This document shows, in pieces, positions 36,712 through 46,111 of a DNA stretch of 54,641 nt. The stretch is from Bacillota bacterium. Its GTDB lineage: Bacteria; Bacillota; Clostridia; Saccharofermentanales; Fastidiosipilaceae. A program made the position numbers and the translations under genes. Under the pieces are notes generated by a model that searched no databases, had not been told where the DNA came from, and saw only the letters and a list, made by a program, of their open reading frames with translations. Location of the stretch: positions 1-54,641 of the forward strand of contig JAEZWR010000062.1 of the NCBI GenBank assembly GCA_023420115.1, in the 5' to 3' direction. Every line of letters starts with the position of its first letter. Positions within the stretch are counted from its first letter, which is position 1.

Positions 36712-39111
36712 ATGACAGTTCCGATAATTCCAATTAGGGGATTTTCTTTTGCCCCTTGGAGTCAAGTAACGTTTGAAGTTGGGAGAGAAAAGTCTAAATT
36801 AGCAATTGATGCTGCTATTAATAAAGATAGACAGATTTTTTTGCTTGCCCAAAAAAATGATGATAATGAGGATCCCTCAGATATTAATGATTTTTACAAC
36901 GTAGGTTGTTATGCGCATATAGATCAGACTTTTATAGTGAGTGACAGGGATATTTTGCGTGTCAGAGTAATGGTTATGCAAAAGGGGAGAGTAGATGAAT
37001 TTTTGTCTGCTGAACCATATTTTTCTGCTGTCCCATTATCTATGGAGTTGATTGATAATTATAGGGATGAAAAAGAAAAAGAAGCTAGCTTTGATAAGTT
37101 AAAAGCTTGCTTAATTTCATATTTGATTAATAATACTAATTTGAAGCCAGAGTATGTAGAAAATTTTGAATCTATAGATAATTTAGCCTTGCTCACAGAT
37201 GTTTGTGAGAACAATTTTATAATGACAAAAGAACAGCGACAGGCAGTTCTTGAATGTTCTGAACTGAAGAAAAAGACAGAAACTCTTATTGAAATTGCCG
37301 AAAAGACTTTTGAAGAGAATGAGATTCGTCAAGAAATTCAGAAGAAAGTTAAACAAAGAATAGATAAGTCTCAGAGGGAGTATTATCTTCGCGAAGAGAT
37401 GAAAACTATTCAGGATGAGCTTAATGGTGGAGAGAATAAGGAAAGTAAGTTTAGGAAACAATTAGCCGAACTTAATATTTCTGAACAACACAAAGAACAT
37501 ATCAGTAGAGAAATTGATAGGCTAGAGAGTTATGCATATGAATCGGCGGATTCTGCTTCTTTAGTTAATTATCTTGAAACTATCTTTGATTTGCCCTGGG
37601 GAAAAGTTGACGAAAGTAAAATAGATCTTGAAGTTGCCGAGAAAATTTTGGATAAAGATCATTATGGGTTAAAGATAGTAAAAGAGCGTATATTAGAGTA
37701 TTTAGCAGTCAATTCTCTAAAAGAAGAAGCTTTTGCAAAATTAGATGATGAATATAATAAGTTAATTGCCAAAAAGGGCGTTTTGAGCAAACAAGAAAAA
37801 AGTGACTATGATAAGAAAAAATTCACCTTGCTTCGCTCTCCTATTTTGTGTTTTGTTGGACCTCCAGGTGTTGGTAAGACTAGTATAGCTAAATCAATTG
37901 CCGAAGCTAGTGGACGTCGTTTCGAAAGAATGAGTTTAGGTGGGGTGCATGATGAGGCTGAAATTAGAGGTCATAGAAGAACATATGTCGGAGCTATGCC
38001 TGGACGTTTGTTAAAATCCATTTTAAATGCCAAAACTGATAATCCACTGATACTTATGGATGAGATTGATAAAATGGCTCATGACTTTAGGGGAGATCCT
38101 GCATCTGCCTTGCTTGAAGTTTTGGATCCAGAGCAGAATAATAAATTTAGAGATCATTATATTGAATTGAGTTATGACTTATCCAGAGTTATGTTTATAA
38201 CTACTGCTAATTCACTTGATACTATACCTAGACCACTATTGGATAGGATGGAGATAATTGAGCTTAGCGCTTATACTGAACTAGAAAAATTAAATATTGC
38301 CAAGCTTCACTTAGTGCCTAAATTACTTGAAGAAAATGCGATAAATAAGAAAGATTTGAATATATCTGATTCAGCAATTCTTGAAGTTATCAGGCGTTAT
38401 ACAAGAGAAGCGGGAGTCAGGCAATTAGAGAGAAAGTTGGCTAACATTATCAGGCGAGCTGCTTTGAATAAAGTTAAACATAAGCAGAAAAAAGTATCTG
38501 TTAGCGTTAAAAATCTTGAAGAATATCTAGGTAAGGGAGAGTTTACTTACGACAGAGTTGGCAAGGAAAATTTGGTAGGTGTCTGTACTGGGCTAGCTTG
38601 GACTGCCGCCGGTGGGGATATATTGAGTATTGAAGTTAATATAATGCCAGGTTCAGGAAAGGTCGAAATGACAGGCTCTTTAGGTGATGTCATGAAAGAG
38701 TCTGTGAGTGTTGCTATGGGATATATAAGGAGTCAATCTAAGAAGTTGAATTTAGATGATGATTTCTATAAGCAACATGATATTCATGTCCATGTTCCTG
38801 AGGGGGCGATACCAAAGGATGGCCCTTCTGCAGGTATTACACTAGCTACAGCAATTATTTCGGCGTTGACAGCAAAGAAAATTAAGCATAATTTAGCGAT
38901 GACCGGAGAACTCACCCTAAGGGGGAGGGTTTTGGCAATAGGTGGACTCAAGGAAAAATTGATTGCTGCCTTGAGAAGTGGAATTACAGAAGTTGTTATT
39001 CCATTTGAAAATTCTAGCAAATTGGACGAATTACCTGAAGTAATAAAAGAAAAGTTAACGATTCATACGGTTAAGTCACTTGATGAAGTTTTGGCCAAAG
39101 CTTTTGTATAA
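36712..39111 (+). CDS. lon: ATP-dependent protease Lon
   Basis: Cytosolic AAA+ serine protease that degrades misfolded and regulatory proteins. 799 aa: N-terminal substrate domain (1-200), coiled-coil region (200-300), AAA+ module with Walker A GPPGVGKT at 383-390 and Walker B LILMDEIDKM, and the protease domain with catalytic S706 in KDGPSAG and K749 in GGLKEK. AGGAG precedes the ATG by about seven bases. One oddity: about 30-35 extra, charged residues (roughly 338-370, DDEYNKLIAKKGVLSKQEKS) lie between the EYLAV helix and the Walker A strand, where most Lon proteins have a short link. Confidence 0.95.
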   Translation: MTVPIIPIRGFSFAPWSQVTFEVGREKSKLAIDAAINKDRQIFLLAQKNDDNEDPSDINDFYNVGCYAHIDQTFIVSDRDILRVRVMVMQKGRVDEFLSAEPYFSAVPLSMELIDNYRDEKEKEASFDKLKACLISYLINNTNLKPEYVENFESIDNLALLTDVCENNFIMTKEQRQAVLECSELKKKTETLIEIAEKTFEENEIRQEIQKKVKQRIDKSQREYYLREEMKTIQDELNGGENKESKFRKQLAELNISEQHKEHISREIDRLESYAYESADSASLVNYLETIFDLPWGKVDESKIDLEVAEKILDKDHYGLKIVKERILEYLAVNSLKEEAFAKLDDEYNKLIAKKGVLSKQEKSDYDKKKFTLLRSPILCFVGPPGVGKTSIAKSIAEASGRRFERMSLGGVHDEAEIRGHRRTYVGAMPGRLLKSILNAKTDNPLILMDEIDKMAHDFRGDPASALLEVLDPEQNNKFRDHYIELSYDLSRVMFITTANSLDTIPRPLLDRMEIIELSAYTELEKLNIAKLHLVPKLLEENAINKKDLNISDSAILEVIRRYTREAGVRQLERKLANIIRRAALNKVKHKQKKVSVSVKNLEEYLGKGEFTYDRVGKENLVGVCTGLAWTAAGGDILSIEVNIMPGSGKVEMTGSLGDVMKESVSVAMGYIRSQSKKLNLDDDFYKQHDIHVHVPEGAIPKDGPSAGITLATAIISALTAKKIKHNLAMTGELTLRGRVLAIGGLKEKLIAALRSGITEVVIPFENSSKLDELPEVIKEKLTIHTVKSLDEVLAKAFV

Positions 39112-39292
39112 ATGTGTTGTTTATTCTGGTGAAAAAATTAGTTGTTTAATTGTCAATTAAGGTGGAGTTGTAGCTCTTTGTATTTAATCTGAGACAGAAG
39201 ATAATTTTGATATATATGTGATGAGAAATGTGTAAAATGCGACAAATGCGGATTTTGTGAATGAAATGTTTTTAACATAGGAGCCAGTTTCA

Positions 39293-39937
39293 GTGAATGA
39301 TTATTTGAGTATATTCAAATACGCAGAGATTAAAATTGAGATCAAGAGATCGATATTTATTGCGGCTATTTGTCCTATTTCTACAGAGGTAGAAGCATTG
39401 GACTTTCTTAATAATAGGCGAAAAGAACACAAGACCGCTTCGCATAATGTCTATGCTTATCGTATTGCTTCGAAGAATAATTCTCAGATTGTGCAAAGAT
39501 ACTCAGATGATGGGGAACCTAGTGGGACTTCTGGTTTACCTATATTTAATATCCTTAATGGGCGAAATATACAAGATATAATAGTTGTAGTTACAAGATA
39601 CTTTGGCGGTACGCTTTTAGGTACTGGTGGTTTGGTTCACGCTTATACCGAGGCTGCAACTAAAGTGATAGATGAGGCTGGTCTAGCGACGATTCGCCTA
39701 TATGATCAGTACAAATTAGGTTTGAGTTATAGTAATTATTCACTAGTTGAGGATAGATTAAACAGAGCCGATTTTGAAATATCAAGTCGTGATTTTACAG
39801 CAGACGTGACACTCGTGGTAGACGTTGAGAAGAATAAAGAAGTTGAATTTGTAGAGCTTGTTGAGGAGCAAAGTAAGAAACAGGCGAGAATTCAAAAACT
39901 TGGATCTATTTATAAAAAAATAAAAATAGACGAATAA
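39293..39937 (+). CDS. YigZ/IMPACT family protein (UPF0029)
   Basis: 214 aa. The UPF0029 domain carries RYSDDGEPSGTSGLPI and VVVTRYFGGTLLGTGGLVHA, followed by a DUF1949 ferredoxin-like C-terminal domain. Bacterial YigZ-type proteins are cytosolic and of unclear function; the eukaryotic homologue IMPACT modulates Gcn1/Gcn2 signalling. The start is GTG at 39293, eight bases after AGGAG (39280-39284), which fits better than any later ATG. No strong link to its neighbours. Confidence 0.85.
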   Translation: MNDYLSIFKYAEIKIEIKRSIFIAAICPISTEVEALDFLNNRRKEHKTASHNVYAYRIASKNNSQIVQRYSDDGEPSGTSGLPIFNILNGRNIQDIIVVVTRYFGGTLLGTGGLVHAYTEAATKVIDEAGLATIRLYDQYKLGLSYSNYSLVEDRLNRADFEISSRDFTADVTLVVDVEKNKEVEFVELVEEQSKKQARIQKLGSIYKKIKIDE

Positions 39938-40083
39938 TAAGTGTCAATTGATTTTATTGGGATATTAGAGCTTAAGGTGTTTTGGCTAAGTGTTGGCAAT
40001 TATTAATTACTTATAGTATTTTATTGAAGGTGTGTTCTGTAAGTGCATTTATGGAACAGAGTACAGCGTGGCAGGAGATAAAT

Positions 40084-40953
40084 ATGAAGGAAGAGCAAAC
40101 AGACTTAAGATTGGCTGTTCTTATAGATGCCGATAATATATCTTATCATCATATTAATGGGATGATGCGGGAGATAGCACGTTATGGTACTCCTACAATC
40201 AAAAGAATATATGGTGACTGGACTAGACCTAATTTGGTAGGTTGGAAACCAGTACTACTAGATTATGCGGTATCCCCTGTACAGCAGTTTGGATATACTT
40301 ATGGCAAAAATGCTACTGATTCGGCACTCATTATTGATGCTATGGATATACTCTATTCAAATAATGTCGACGGCTTCTGTTTAGTATCGAGTGATTCTGA
40401 TTTTACAAGACTTGCTACAAGACTTAGAGAGGCCGGAAAAATTGTATATGGAATAGGGGAGCAAAAGACACCTAATGCTTTTATCGCCGCTTGTGATAAA
40501 TTTATTTATCTAGAAATTTTATCTGAGGGTGAAGATGAGCATGATAATATACCATTTTCTCCTATGCCTTGCTTCAGACCGATACCAGAGTTAGCTGCCA
40601 CATTTAATATGTCTCCTTCAAGACCAGGGGCTAGAACAATTAGACAGATAGATGCACAAGTAATAGATCTTGTAATGGGGTCGATATCCGACTTGGCAGA
40701 TGAAAATGGTTGGGCATTTTTAGGTGATGTTGGAAATCTTGTGTTAAAGAAGCAACCTGCTTTTGATTCTAGAAACTATGGATATCAGAAATTGTCGCAG
40801 ATGATCAGAAGTATGCGTGGTCTTGAGATAGATGAAAGACCCACAGGTCAGAGCAACGTCAGGCACATATATATCAGAGCTAAGTCTTGTGACGAGGGAG
40901 ATGCTGGGGACAGTTATCCATCAAATAATCTTGCTGATAGTTCAGACGATTAA
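40084..40953 (+). CDS. NYN domain (LabA-like PIN) protein with C-terminal LOTUS/OST-HTH domain
   Basis: 289 aa from ATG 40084, preceded by AGGAG; in-frame extension back to 39982 lacks a site. Residues 8-165 form the NYN/PIN-like nuclease domain with acidic residues typical of the metal site: D15 and D17 in AVLIDADNIS, D79 in KNATDSALIIDAMD, and D104/D106 in LVSSDSDFTRLATRLREAG. Residues about 205-280 (GDVGNLVLKKQPAFDSRNYG, then YQKLSQMIRSM) match the OST-HTH/LOTUS fold, which binds RNA. The combination suggests an RNase acting on structured RNA. The cellular target is unknown. Confidence 0.8.
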   Translation: MKEEQTDLRLAVLIDADNISYHHINGMMREIARYGTPTIKRIYGDWTRPNLVGWKPVLLDYAVSPVQQFGYTYGKNATDSALIIDAMDILYSNNVDGFCLVSSDSDFTRLATRLREAGKIVYGIGEQKTPNAFIAACDKFIYLEILSEGEDEHDNIPFSPMPCFRPIPELAATFNMSPSRPGARTIRQIDAQVIDLVMGSISDLADENGWAFLGDVGNLVLKKQPAFDSRNYGYQKLSQMIRSMRGLEIDERPTGQSNVRHIYIRAKSCDEGDAGDSYPSNNLADSSDD

Positions 40954-41159
40954 GTATTAAATATAGTAATTTTATAGTAGTTTTTTATGAGTTAATATGG
41001 GAAAAGCGTTTCCACGCAATTCCTCAGATTTTTATATTGTTAAATCACTAATATTGTGGGAAAATTTATGCTTGCATTTGCAAAATATACAATATTGTTT
41101 AATTTAGTGTTTATAATAATGAACATTATATTAAGCAATATAGATAGGAAAGGGAAATT

Positions 41160-43481
41160 ATGGCCGTCAACAAGAAAAATAAGATCAGACGATCACATAG
41201 TTGGACTTTTTTTGTAGCTGCTTTACTCATTATAGTGGCTACTATTATTTCATATACAGGTATTATGGTACCTGAGCCAGGCGGAGACGTTGTTCCCCTT
41301 TACGGAAGTAAGGATATGCGTCTGGGTATTGATATCCGTGGTGGTGTCGAAGCTATATTTGCACCAAAAGATTACGATGGTGTACCAAGTGAGGAGCAAC
41401 TCAGATCGGTTGTTTCCATTATGGAGAAGCGTCTGGATAACTTGAGTATATATGACAGAGATGTAATATCTGTTCCTCAGTCAGGTAGAGTTATTGTAAG
41501 ATTCCCATGGAAGTCATCTGATGATAGCTTCAATCCAGAAGCTGCTCTCGCAGAACTTGGTGCTACAGCTCAATTATCTTTTAAAGAAGATAATGGTGAT
41601 GTGGTTATTACTGGTAAAGATGTCAAAAGAGCTTATCCAGAGGTAGTAAATCGCAATAACGAAAATGTTGTTGGCCTTGAGCTTACGGATGAGGGTGCGA
41701 GATTATTTGAAGAAGCAACTGGTCGTCTAGTAGGTAAAAAGATTGGTATATACATGGATAGTTCCTTATTATCCAATCCAGTAGTTCAGACAAAAATTTC
41801 AGGTGGAAGAGCTACCATTACCGGTATGCAAAATGCTGAAGAGGCGGTTAAACTTGCTGATCAGATAAATGCTGGTGCTTTGCCTTTTGCAATTGAGCCT
41901 ATTTCTTCATCTGCCATATCTCCATCCCTAGGTTCAAATGCTCTTAATGTTATGGTAAAGGCAGGACTAGTATCATTTTTAGTCCTTTGTATTTTCCTTA
42001 TAGCTTATTATAGATTAGCTGGTTTTGTTGCTTGCTTTGCACTACTTGCACAGGTTGTTGGTATCTTGCTAGCAATATCAATACCTCAACAGACATTAAC
42101 ATTACAAGGTATTGCAGGTATTATTCTTTCAATTGGAATGGGTGTTGACGCCAATATTATTATTGCTGAGAGAATTAAAGAAGAAATGAGAACTGGTGCT
42201 GGTTGCAGACTTGCTATAAATAGTGGTTTCGACAATGCCTTTTCATCTATTCTCGATGGTAATGTGACGGTTGCAATTTCAGCTATTTGCTTGATGATCT
42301 TTGGTACAGGTTCAATGTTGTCATTCGGTTACTCTTTGCTAGCTGGTGTTATCTTGAACTTATTCTGTGGTGCTTTCCTTTCAAATACAATGATGAGATC
42401 TTTGGCTGAATTTGACATTCTTCGCAAACCATCTTTGTATAATGCATCTGAGAAACAAGTTGAGCGCGAGCGTAAGTTAAAAGAAGGAAAAACAAGCGAT
42501 ATTGAAAAAGCCTTTGCTGTCATACCTCTCAAGAAATTTGATTTCTATAAAAATAGATATAAGAGCTTGGTTCTGTCAGTAATTCTCTTAGTGGTTGGTT
42601 TTGCTTCGTTGCTTATTTTCAAGGCTAATTTAGATATTCAATTTAGTGGTGGCTCGATCATAACCTATTCAGTCAACAATGCAGATCTAATTGATGAAGA
42701 AAAAGCAGCCGATGTTGCTGAAGAAAAATTGGGTATGCTTGTAACTGCGCAAAAGACGAGATCAGTTTCTACTGAAGAGAATTCACTAGTTATTAATGTT
42801 GCTGGTAATAATGCTCTAACACCAGAGCAGCAGGCTAATTTAAAAGAGGCTCTCCAAACTGCATTCCCAGATGCTGCACTTGAAGTTGCAGATGCTAACG
42901 TCGTTGAGCCTTTTATCGGTCGTGAAACACTTATTAATGGTTTATACGCATTATTAATTGCTTCTGTACTAATCGTTCTATATGTATGGGTTCGATTCAG
43001 AACGATTTCTGGACCTTCTGCTGGTATATTCTCATTAGCTGCTCTATTACATGACGTTTTACTTGCTTTCTTTGTATTTATTGTATTTAGAATGGCAATT
43101 AATGATACAGTTCTTGCTGTGGTTCTATCTATCCTTGGTTGGTCTGTTAACGATACAATCGTTATCTTCGATAGAATCCGCGAGAATGCGAGATTATATG
43201 GCAGAGATTTAAGTCTTGACAGGGTTGTGGAATTATCCATTCATCAATGTTTGGGAAGATCAATTAATACCAGTTTGTGTTCATTCATTGCTGTATTTAT
43301 TGCTTATGTATTCGCACTCATTTATGGTATTTCATCCATACAGCAATTTGCTCTTCCTATGATGGTTGGATTAATTGTAGGTTCTTATTCATCAATTTTC
43401 TTAGCTACTCCTTTCTGGGCTTCATGGAAACTCAAACAGAATAAGAGAACTATTGAAAAGGTTGTAGAAAAGAAAAAGTAA
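41160..43481 (+). CDS. secDF: Fused protein translocase subunit SecDF
   Basis: Uses the proton gradient to pull exported proteins through SecYEG. 773 aa: SecD half with TM1 and the MRLGIDIRGGVEAIF motif, P1 periplasmic domain, and the GVDANIIIAERIKEE motif in TM4. The SecF half begins at about 455 with its own TM, DIQFSGGSIITY, and the second signature GWSVNDTIVIFDRIREN. About twelve helices in all, as for fused Bacillota SecDF. ATG is preceded by GGAAAGGG. TATAAT at 41112-41117 is a probable -10, 42 bases upstream. A terminator follows. Confidence 0.95.
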   Translation: MAVNKKNKIRRSHSWTFFVAALLIIVATIISYTGIMVPEPGGDVVPLYGSKDMRLGIDIRGGVEAIFAPKDYDGVPSEEQLRSVVSIMEKRLDNLSIYDRDVISVPQSGRVIVRFPWKSSDDSFNPEAALAELGATAQLSFKEDNGDVVITGKDVKRAYPEVVNRNNENVVGLELTDEGARLFEEATGRLVGKKIGIYMDSSLLSNPVVQTKISGGRATITGMQNAEEAVKLADQINAGALPFAIEPISSSAISPSLGSNALNVMVKAGLVSFLVLCIFLIAYYRLAGFVACFALLAQVVGILLAISIPQQTLTLQGIAGIILSIGMGVDANIIIAERIKEEMRTGAGCRLAINSGFDNAFSSILDGNVTVAISAICLMIFGTGSMLSFGYSLLAGVILNLFCGAFLSNTMMRSLAEFDILRKPSLYNASEKQVERERKLKEGKTSDIEKAFAVIPLKKFDFYKNRYKSLVLSVILLVVGFASLLIFKANLDIQFSGGSIITYSVNNADLIDEEKAADVAEEKLGMLVTAQKTRSVSTEENSLVINVAGNNALTPEQQANLKEALQTAFPDAALEVADANVVEPFIGRETLINGLYALLIASVLIVLYVWVRFRTISGPSAGIFSLAALLHDVLLAFFVFIVFRMAINDTVLAVVLSILGWSVNDTIVIFDRIRENARLYGRDLSLDRVVELSIHQCLGRSINTSLCSFIAVFIAYVFALIYGISSIQQFALPMMVGLIVGSYSSIFLATPFWASWKLKQNKRTIEKVVEKKK

Positions 43482-43527
43482 GTGATAGCTTGGTATTGGA
43501 TACCGATTCTTATTATTAACAAATATG

Positions 43528-43562
43528 GGGCTTGGGCAAAATTGCTCAGCCCTTTATTTTTA
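43528..43562 (+). terminator. Terminator after secDF
   Basis: GGGCTTGGGCA pairs imperfectly with TGCTCAGCCC (one bulge) across an AAAT loop and is followed by TTTATTTTT. Confidence 0.75.
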
Positions 43563-43735
43563 CCCCGGCAATAAAAATTAAAATTAAAGTAATTGTAAGT
43601 ATCTATATTCTCCCTAAATTTAGAAAGGGTTATAATAATTTGAATATACATAAAAAAATAAATACCATTACATATACTTTAGAAATTGTTTATTTTATTT
43701 AAATAATTTGATAATACATAGAAGGGAGGTGTACC

Positions 43736-46111
43736 TTGCACCTGATTAAGCGTCCTTGGCGATTAAAAGAAAAAGAGACTGCTTCTTGCCATATAGATAA
43801 TAGTAGTGGGATAAATATTTACGTTGAGAATAGAGATTTATTAAATAAGGTGTCCGATAGTTATTCCTTAGATGATTCTATAAATGATCTTTATTCTAGA
43901 CTAATAAATATAAATAAAGAGAGCAGGAAATTTATATATAACATTCTTATTGAGAAAGGCTATACAACATTTAAGGAGCAAGAACAATTTTTGTCTACAG
44001 TTAGTGAGACGGATTATCACCTTGACCCCTTTGATATGTATGGTATGGAGGAGATAGCTGAGCGTTTGAACGAAGCTATCAAAAATGATGAGAAGATAAT
44101 TTTACATGGTGACTATGACCTTGACGGGTTATCATCGTCTGCGCTCGTATATAAATATTTTAAAAAGAGAGGTTCAATACTTGAAATTTTTATTCCGAGC
44201 AGAATTGATGATGGTTATGGGATAACTGACGCGAGTATTAAATTTATCGAAGCCAGACAGGCTGACCTCGTTTTGACAGTTGACTGTGGCATAACAGCAA
44301 TAGATGAATGTAAGTTGCTTAAAGATTGTGGTTTAGAGGTATGTATTACAGATCATCATATGCCACGAGATATCCTTCCTGACACTAAATATATTATTGA
44401 TCCACAGATGCGAGAGAATGAAAATCGTTATGAGAATAGAGATTTAGCTGGAGTTGGGGTTGCACTCAAACTTATTCAGGCTATGGAGGTTCTTCATCTA
44501 AATAAAAAGGGTAGTCAAGAAGCTAGTAAGATTGTCGCGAGAATCGCTCAGGAGTACGCAGATCTAGTATGTCTTGGAACAGTAGCAGATCTTATGTATA
44601 TGACTAGGGAGAACACTTCTCTTGTTAGAATGGGAATAGAGAAAATTCGCAAGAATGAAGCTTGTATGGGAATCCAAACATTTTTGAAAGTCAAAAATAT
44701 AAATTGTGAGGACTTGGATTCTGTCAAATTATCTGTACAAGTCTGTCCTAGCTTCAACGCAGCCGGTCGTATTTCGGACGTATATTATGCACTCGCTTTG
44801 CTCCTATGTGAAAATGAAACAGAAGCAATTAATGGTGCCAAGCTTCTTAACGAATTAAATAATAAGAGAAGAGTTCTCGGAGATTATGCTAGTTTGCAGG
44901 CCCATGAGAAGATCCGTGATCATATGGAAGAGATGAATGGTCAATTTTTGTGCCTAGAGTTAGATGATTGTCATCCTGGTGTCCTAGGGATAGTGGCAAG
45001 TAAAATATCAGATTACTACGCTCAGCCGACGCTCTTATTCATAGAGGATAAGATTGAGACCGAAGAAATAGCCTCTTGTGATATTAATGGCGAAGAGGAA
45101 GATAAGACTATCAAAGATAATAAAGTTGATGACTGTTGTCAGCTAGAAAAAAGTACTGACAGTTTGTTAAGAGGCTCAGCAAGGACATTTCAAGACCTTA
45201 ATTTTTATGATCGAATTTTAAAATCAGCTCATTATTTAGATAAATTTGGTGGACATCAGCAGGCCTTTGGAGCAGAAATATATAGAAGTAAATTGGAAGA
45301 ATTTAAAAAGAGTGTTCTTTCAATGATAAATGAATATACTAAGGGGGAAATTGATAGTAATCACTTTACTTTGACTTACGATTATAAAATAGACAATCAA
45401 GAGTTGAAAATATCTAATGCCGAGGCTTTAAATATTTTTGAGCCAATTGGACGTGGTAGAGAGGCTATGATATTTAGATGTGATGGCCTTATTATTAGTT
45501 CTGCCAGGGTCGTAGGAGGAAAAAAAGAACATTTACAGCTCAAACTGTCGCTTCCTCAAAATAAGAATAAGAAATCGTGGAGAGAAAGATATCGTAATAA
45601 TTATATTGAAGCGATAGCTTTTAATATGGGAGAGTTAGAGAAGTTGTGCCGAGAGGGTAGAAAAATTGATATTCTTTTCAGTATGCATGTGAATAACTAT
45701 ATGTCTACGAAAAGATTGCAACTTCAAATTAAAGACATACATTTTTGTGGTGATAGTGATATAGATTCAAGTCCTTTCACTAAGGAAAGAAGCACGTCCG
45801 TGCAAAAGATAACTGCCTTGTATACATTATTCAATAGTTGTGGGAGCAAAGATAAAAGTTGTGGCTTCTATGTCAATATAAGAGATATAAAAGAAATATT
45901 TTGGAAAGTAATTTGTCCTGCAAGAATTAATTCTGATATTAGCGAAGAACAATTGGAAATGATCTTCGAAATACTTCAAGAGTTAGGCTTGATAAAATAT
46001 AAAAATCTTTCAGAAAATATAAAATTTGTTATAGTCTGCGATAATAATAAAAGGTCAAAATTGAGTAATACACAAAGTTATCATAAATATAAGGAGGCAC
46101 TTGAACAATGA
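43736..46111 (+). CDS. recJ: Single-stranded-DNA-specific exonuclease RecJ
   Basis: 5'-3' ssDNA exonuclease in recombination and mismatch repair. 791 aa. DHH-domain metal motifs are complete: HGDYDLDG at 124-131, TVDCG at 181-185 and ITDHHMP with DHH at 206-208. DHHA1 has GSAR at 480-483 and FGGHQQAFG at 504-512. An OB-like domain follows and then about 130 C-terminal residues that look like a winged helix. An acidic insertion of about 40 residues (438-475, with CDINGEEEDKTIKDNKVDDC) interrupts DHHA1. The start is TTG at 43736 with GGGAGG close upstream. The stop overlaps the rel start by four bases. Confidence 0.9.
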   Translation: MHLIKRPWRLKEKETASCHIDNSSGINIYVENRDLLNKVSDSYSLDDSINDLYSRLININKESRKFIYNILIEKGYTTFKEQEQFLSTVSETDYHLDPFDMYGMEEIAERLNEAIKNDEKIILHGDYDLDGLSSSALVYKYFKKRGSILEIFIPSRIDDGYGITDASIKFIEARQADLVLTVDCGITAIDECKLLKDCGLEVCITDHHMPRDILPDTKYIIDPQMRENENRYENRDLAGVGVALKLIQAMEVLHLNKKGSQEASKIVARIAQEYADLVCLGTVADLMYMTRENTSLVRMGIEKIRKNEACMGIQTFLKVKNINCEDLDSVKLSVQVCPSFNAAGRISDVYYALALLLCENETEAINGAKLLNELNNKRRVLGDYASLQAHEKIRDHMEEMNGQFLCLELDDCHPGVLGIVASKISDYYAQPTLLFIEDKIETEEIASCDINGEEEDKTIKDNKVDDCCQLEKSTDSLLRGSARTFQDLNFYDRILKSAHYLDKFGGHQQAFGAEIYRSKLEEFKKSVLSMINEYTKGEIDSNHFTLTYDYKIDNQELKISNAEALNIFEPIGRGREAMIFRCDGLIISSARVVGGKKEHLQLKLSLPQNKNKKSWRERYRNNYIEAIAFNMGELEKLCREGRKIDILFSMHVNNYMSTKRLQLQIKDIHFCGDSDIDSSPFTKERSTSVQKITALYTLFNSCGSKDKSCGFYVNIRDIKEIFWKVICPARINSDISEEQLEMIFEILQELGLIKYKNLSENIKFVIVCDNNKRSKLSNTQSYHKYKEALEQ

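Noticed and set aside
42665..43240. 191-codon minus-strand frame
   Set aside because: It lies wholly antisense to secDF, is Ser/Thr-rich as expected from the complement of membrane codons, and has no motif or ribosome site.
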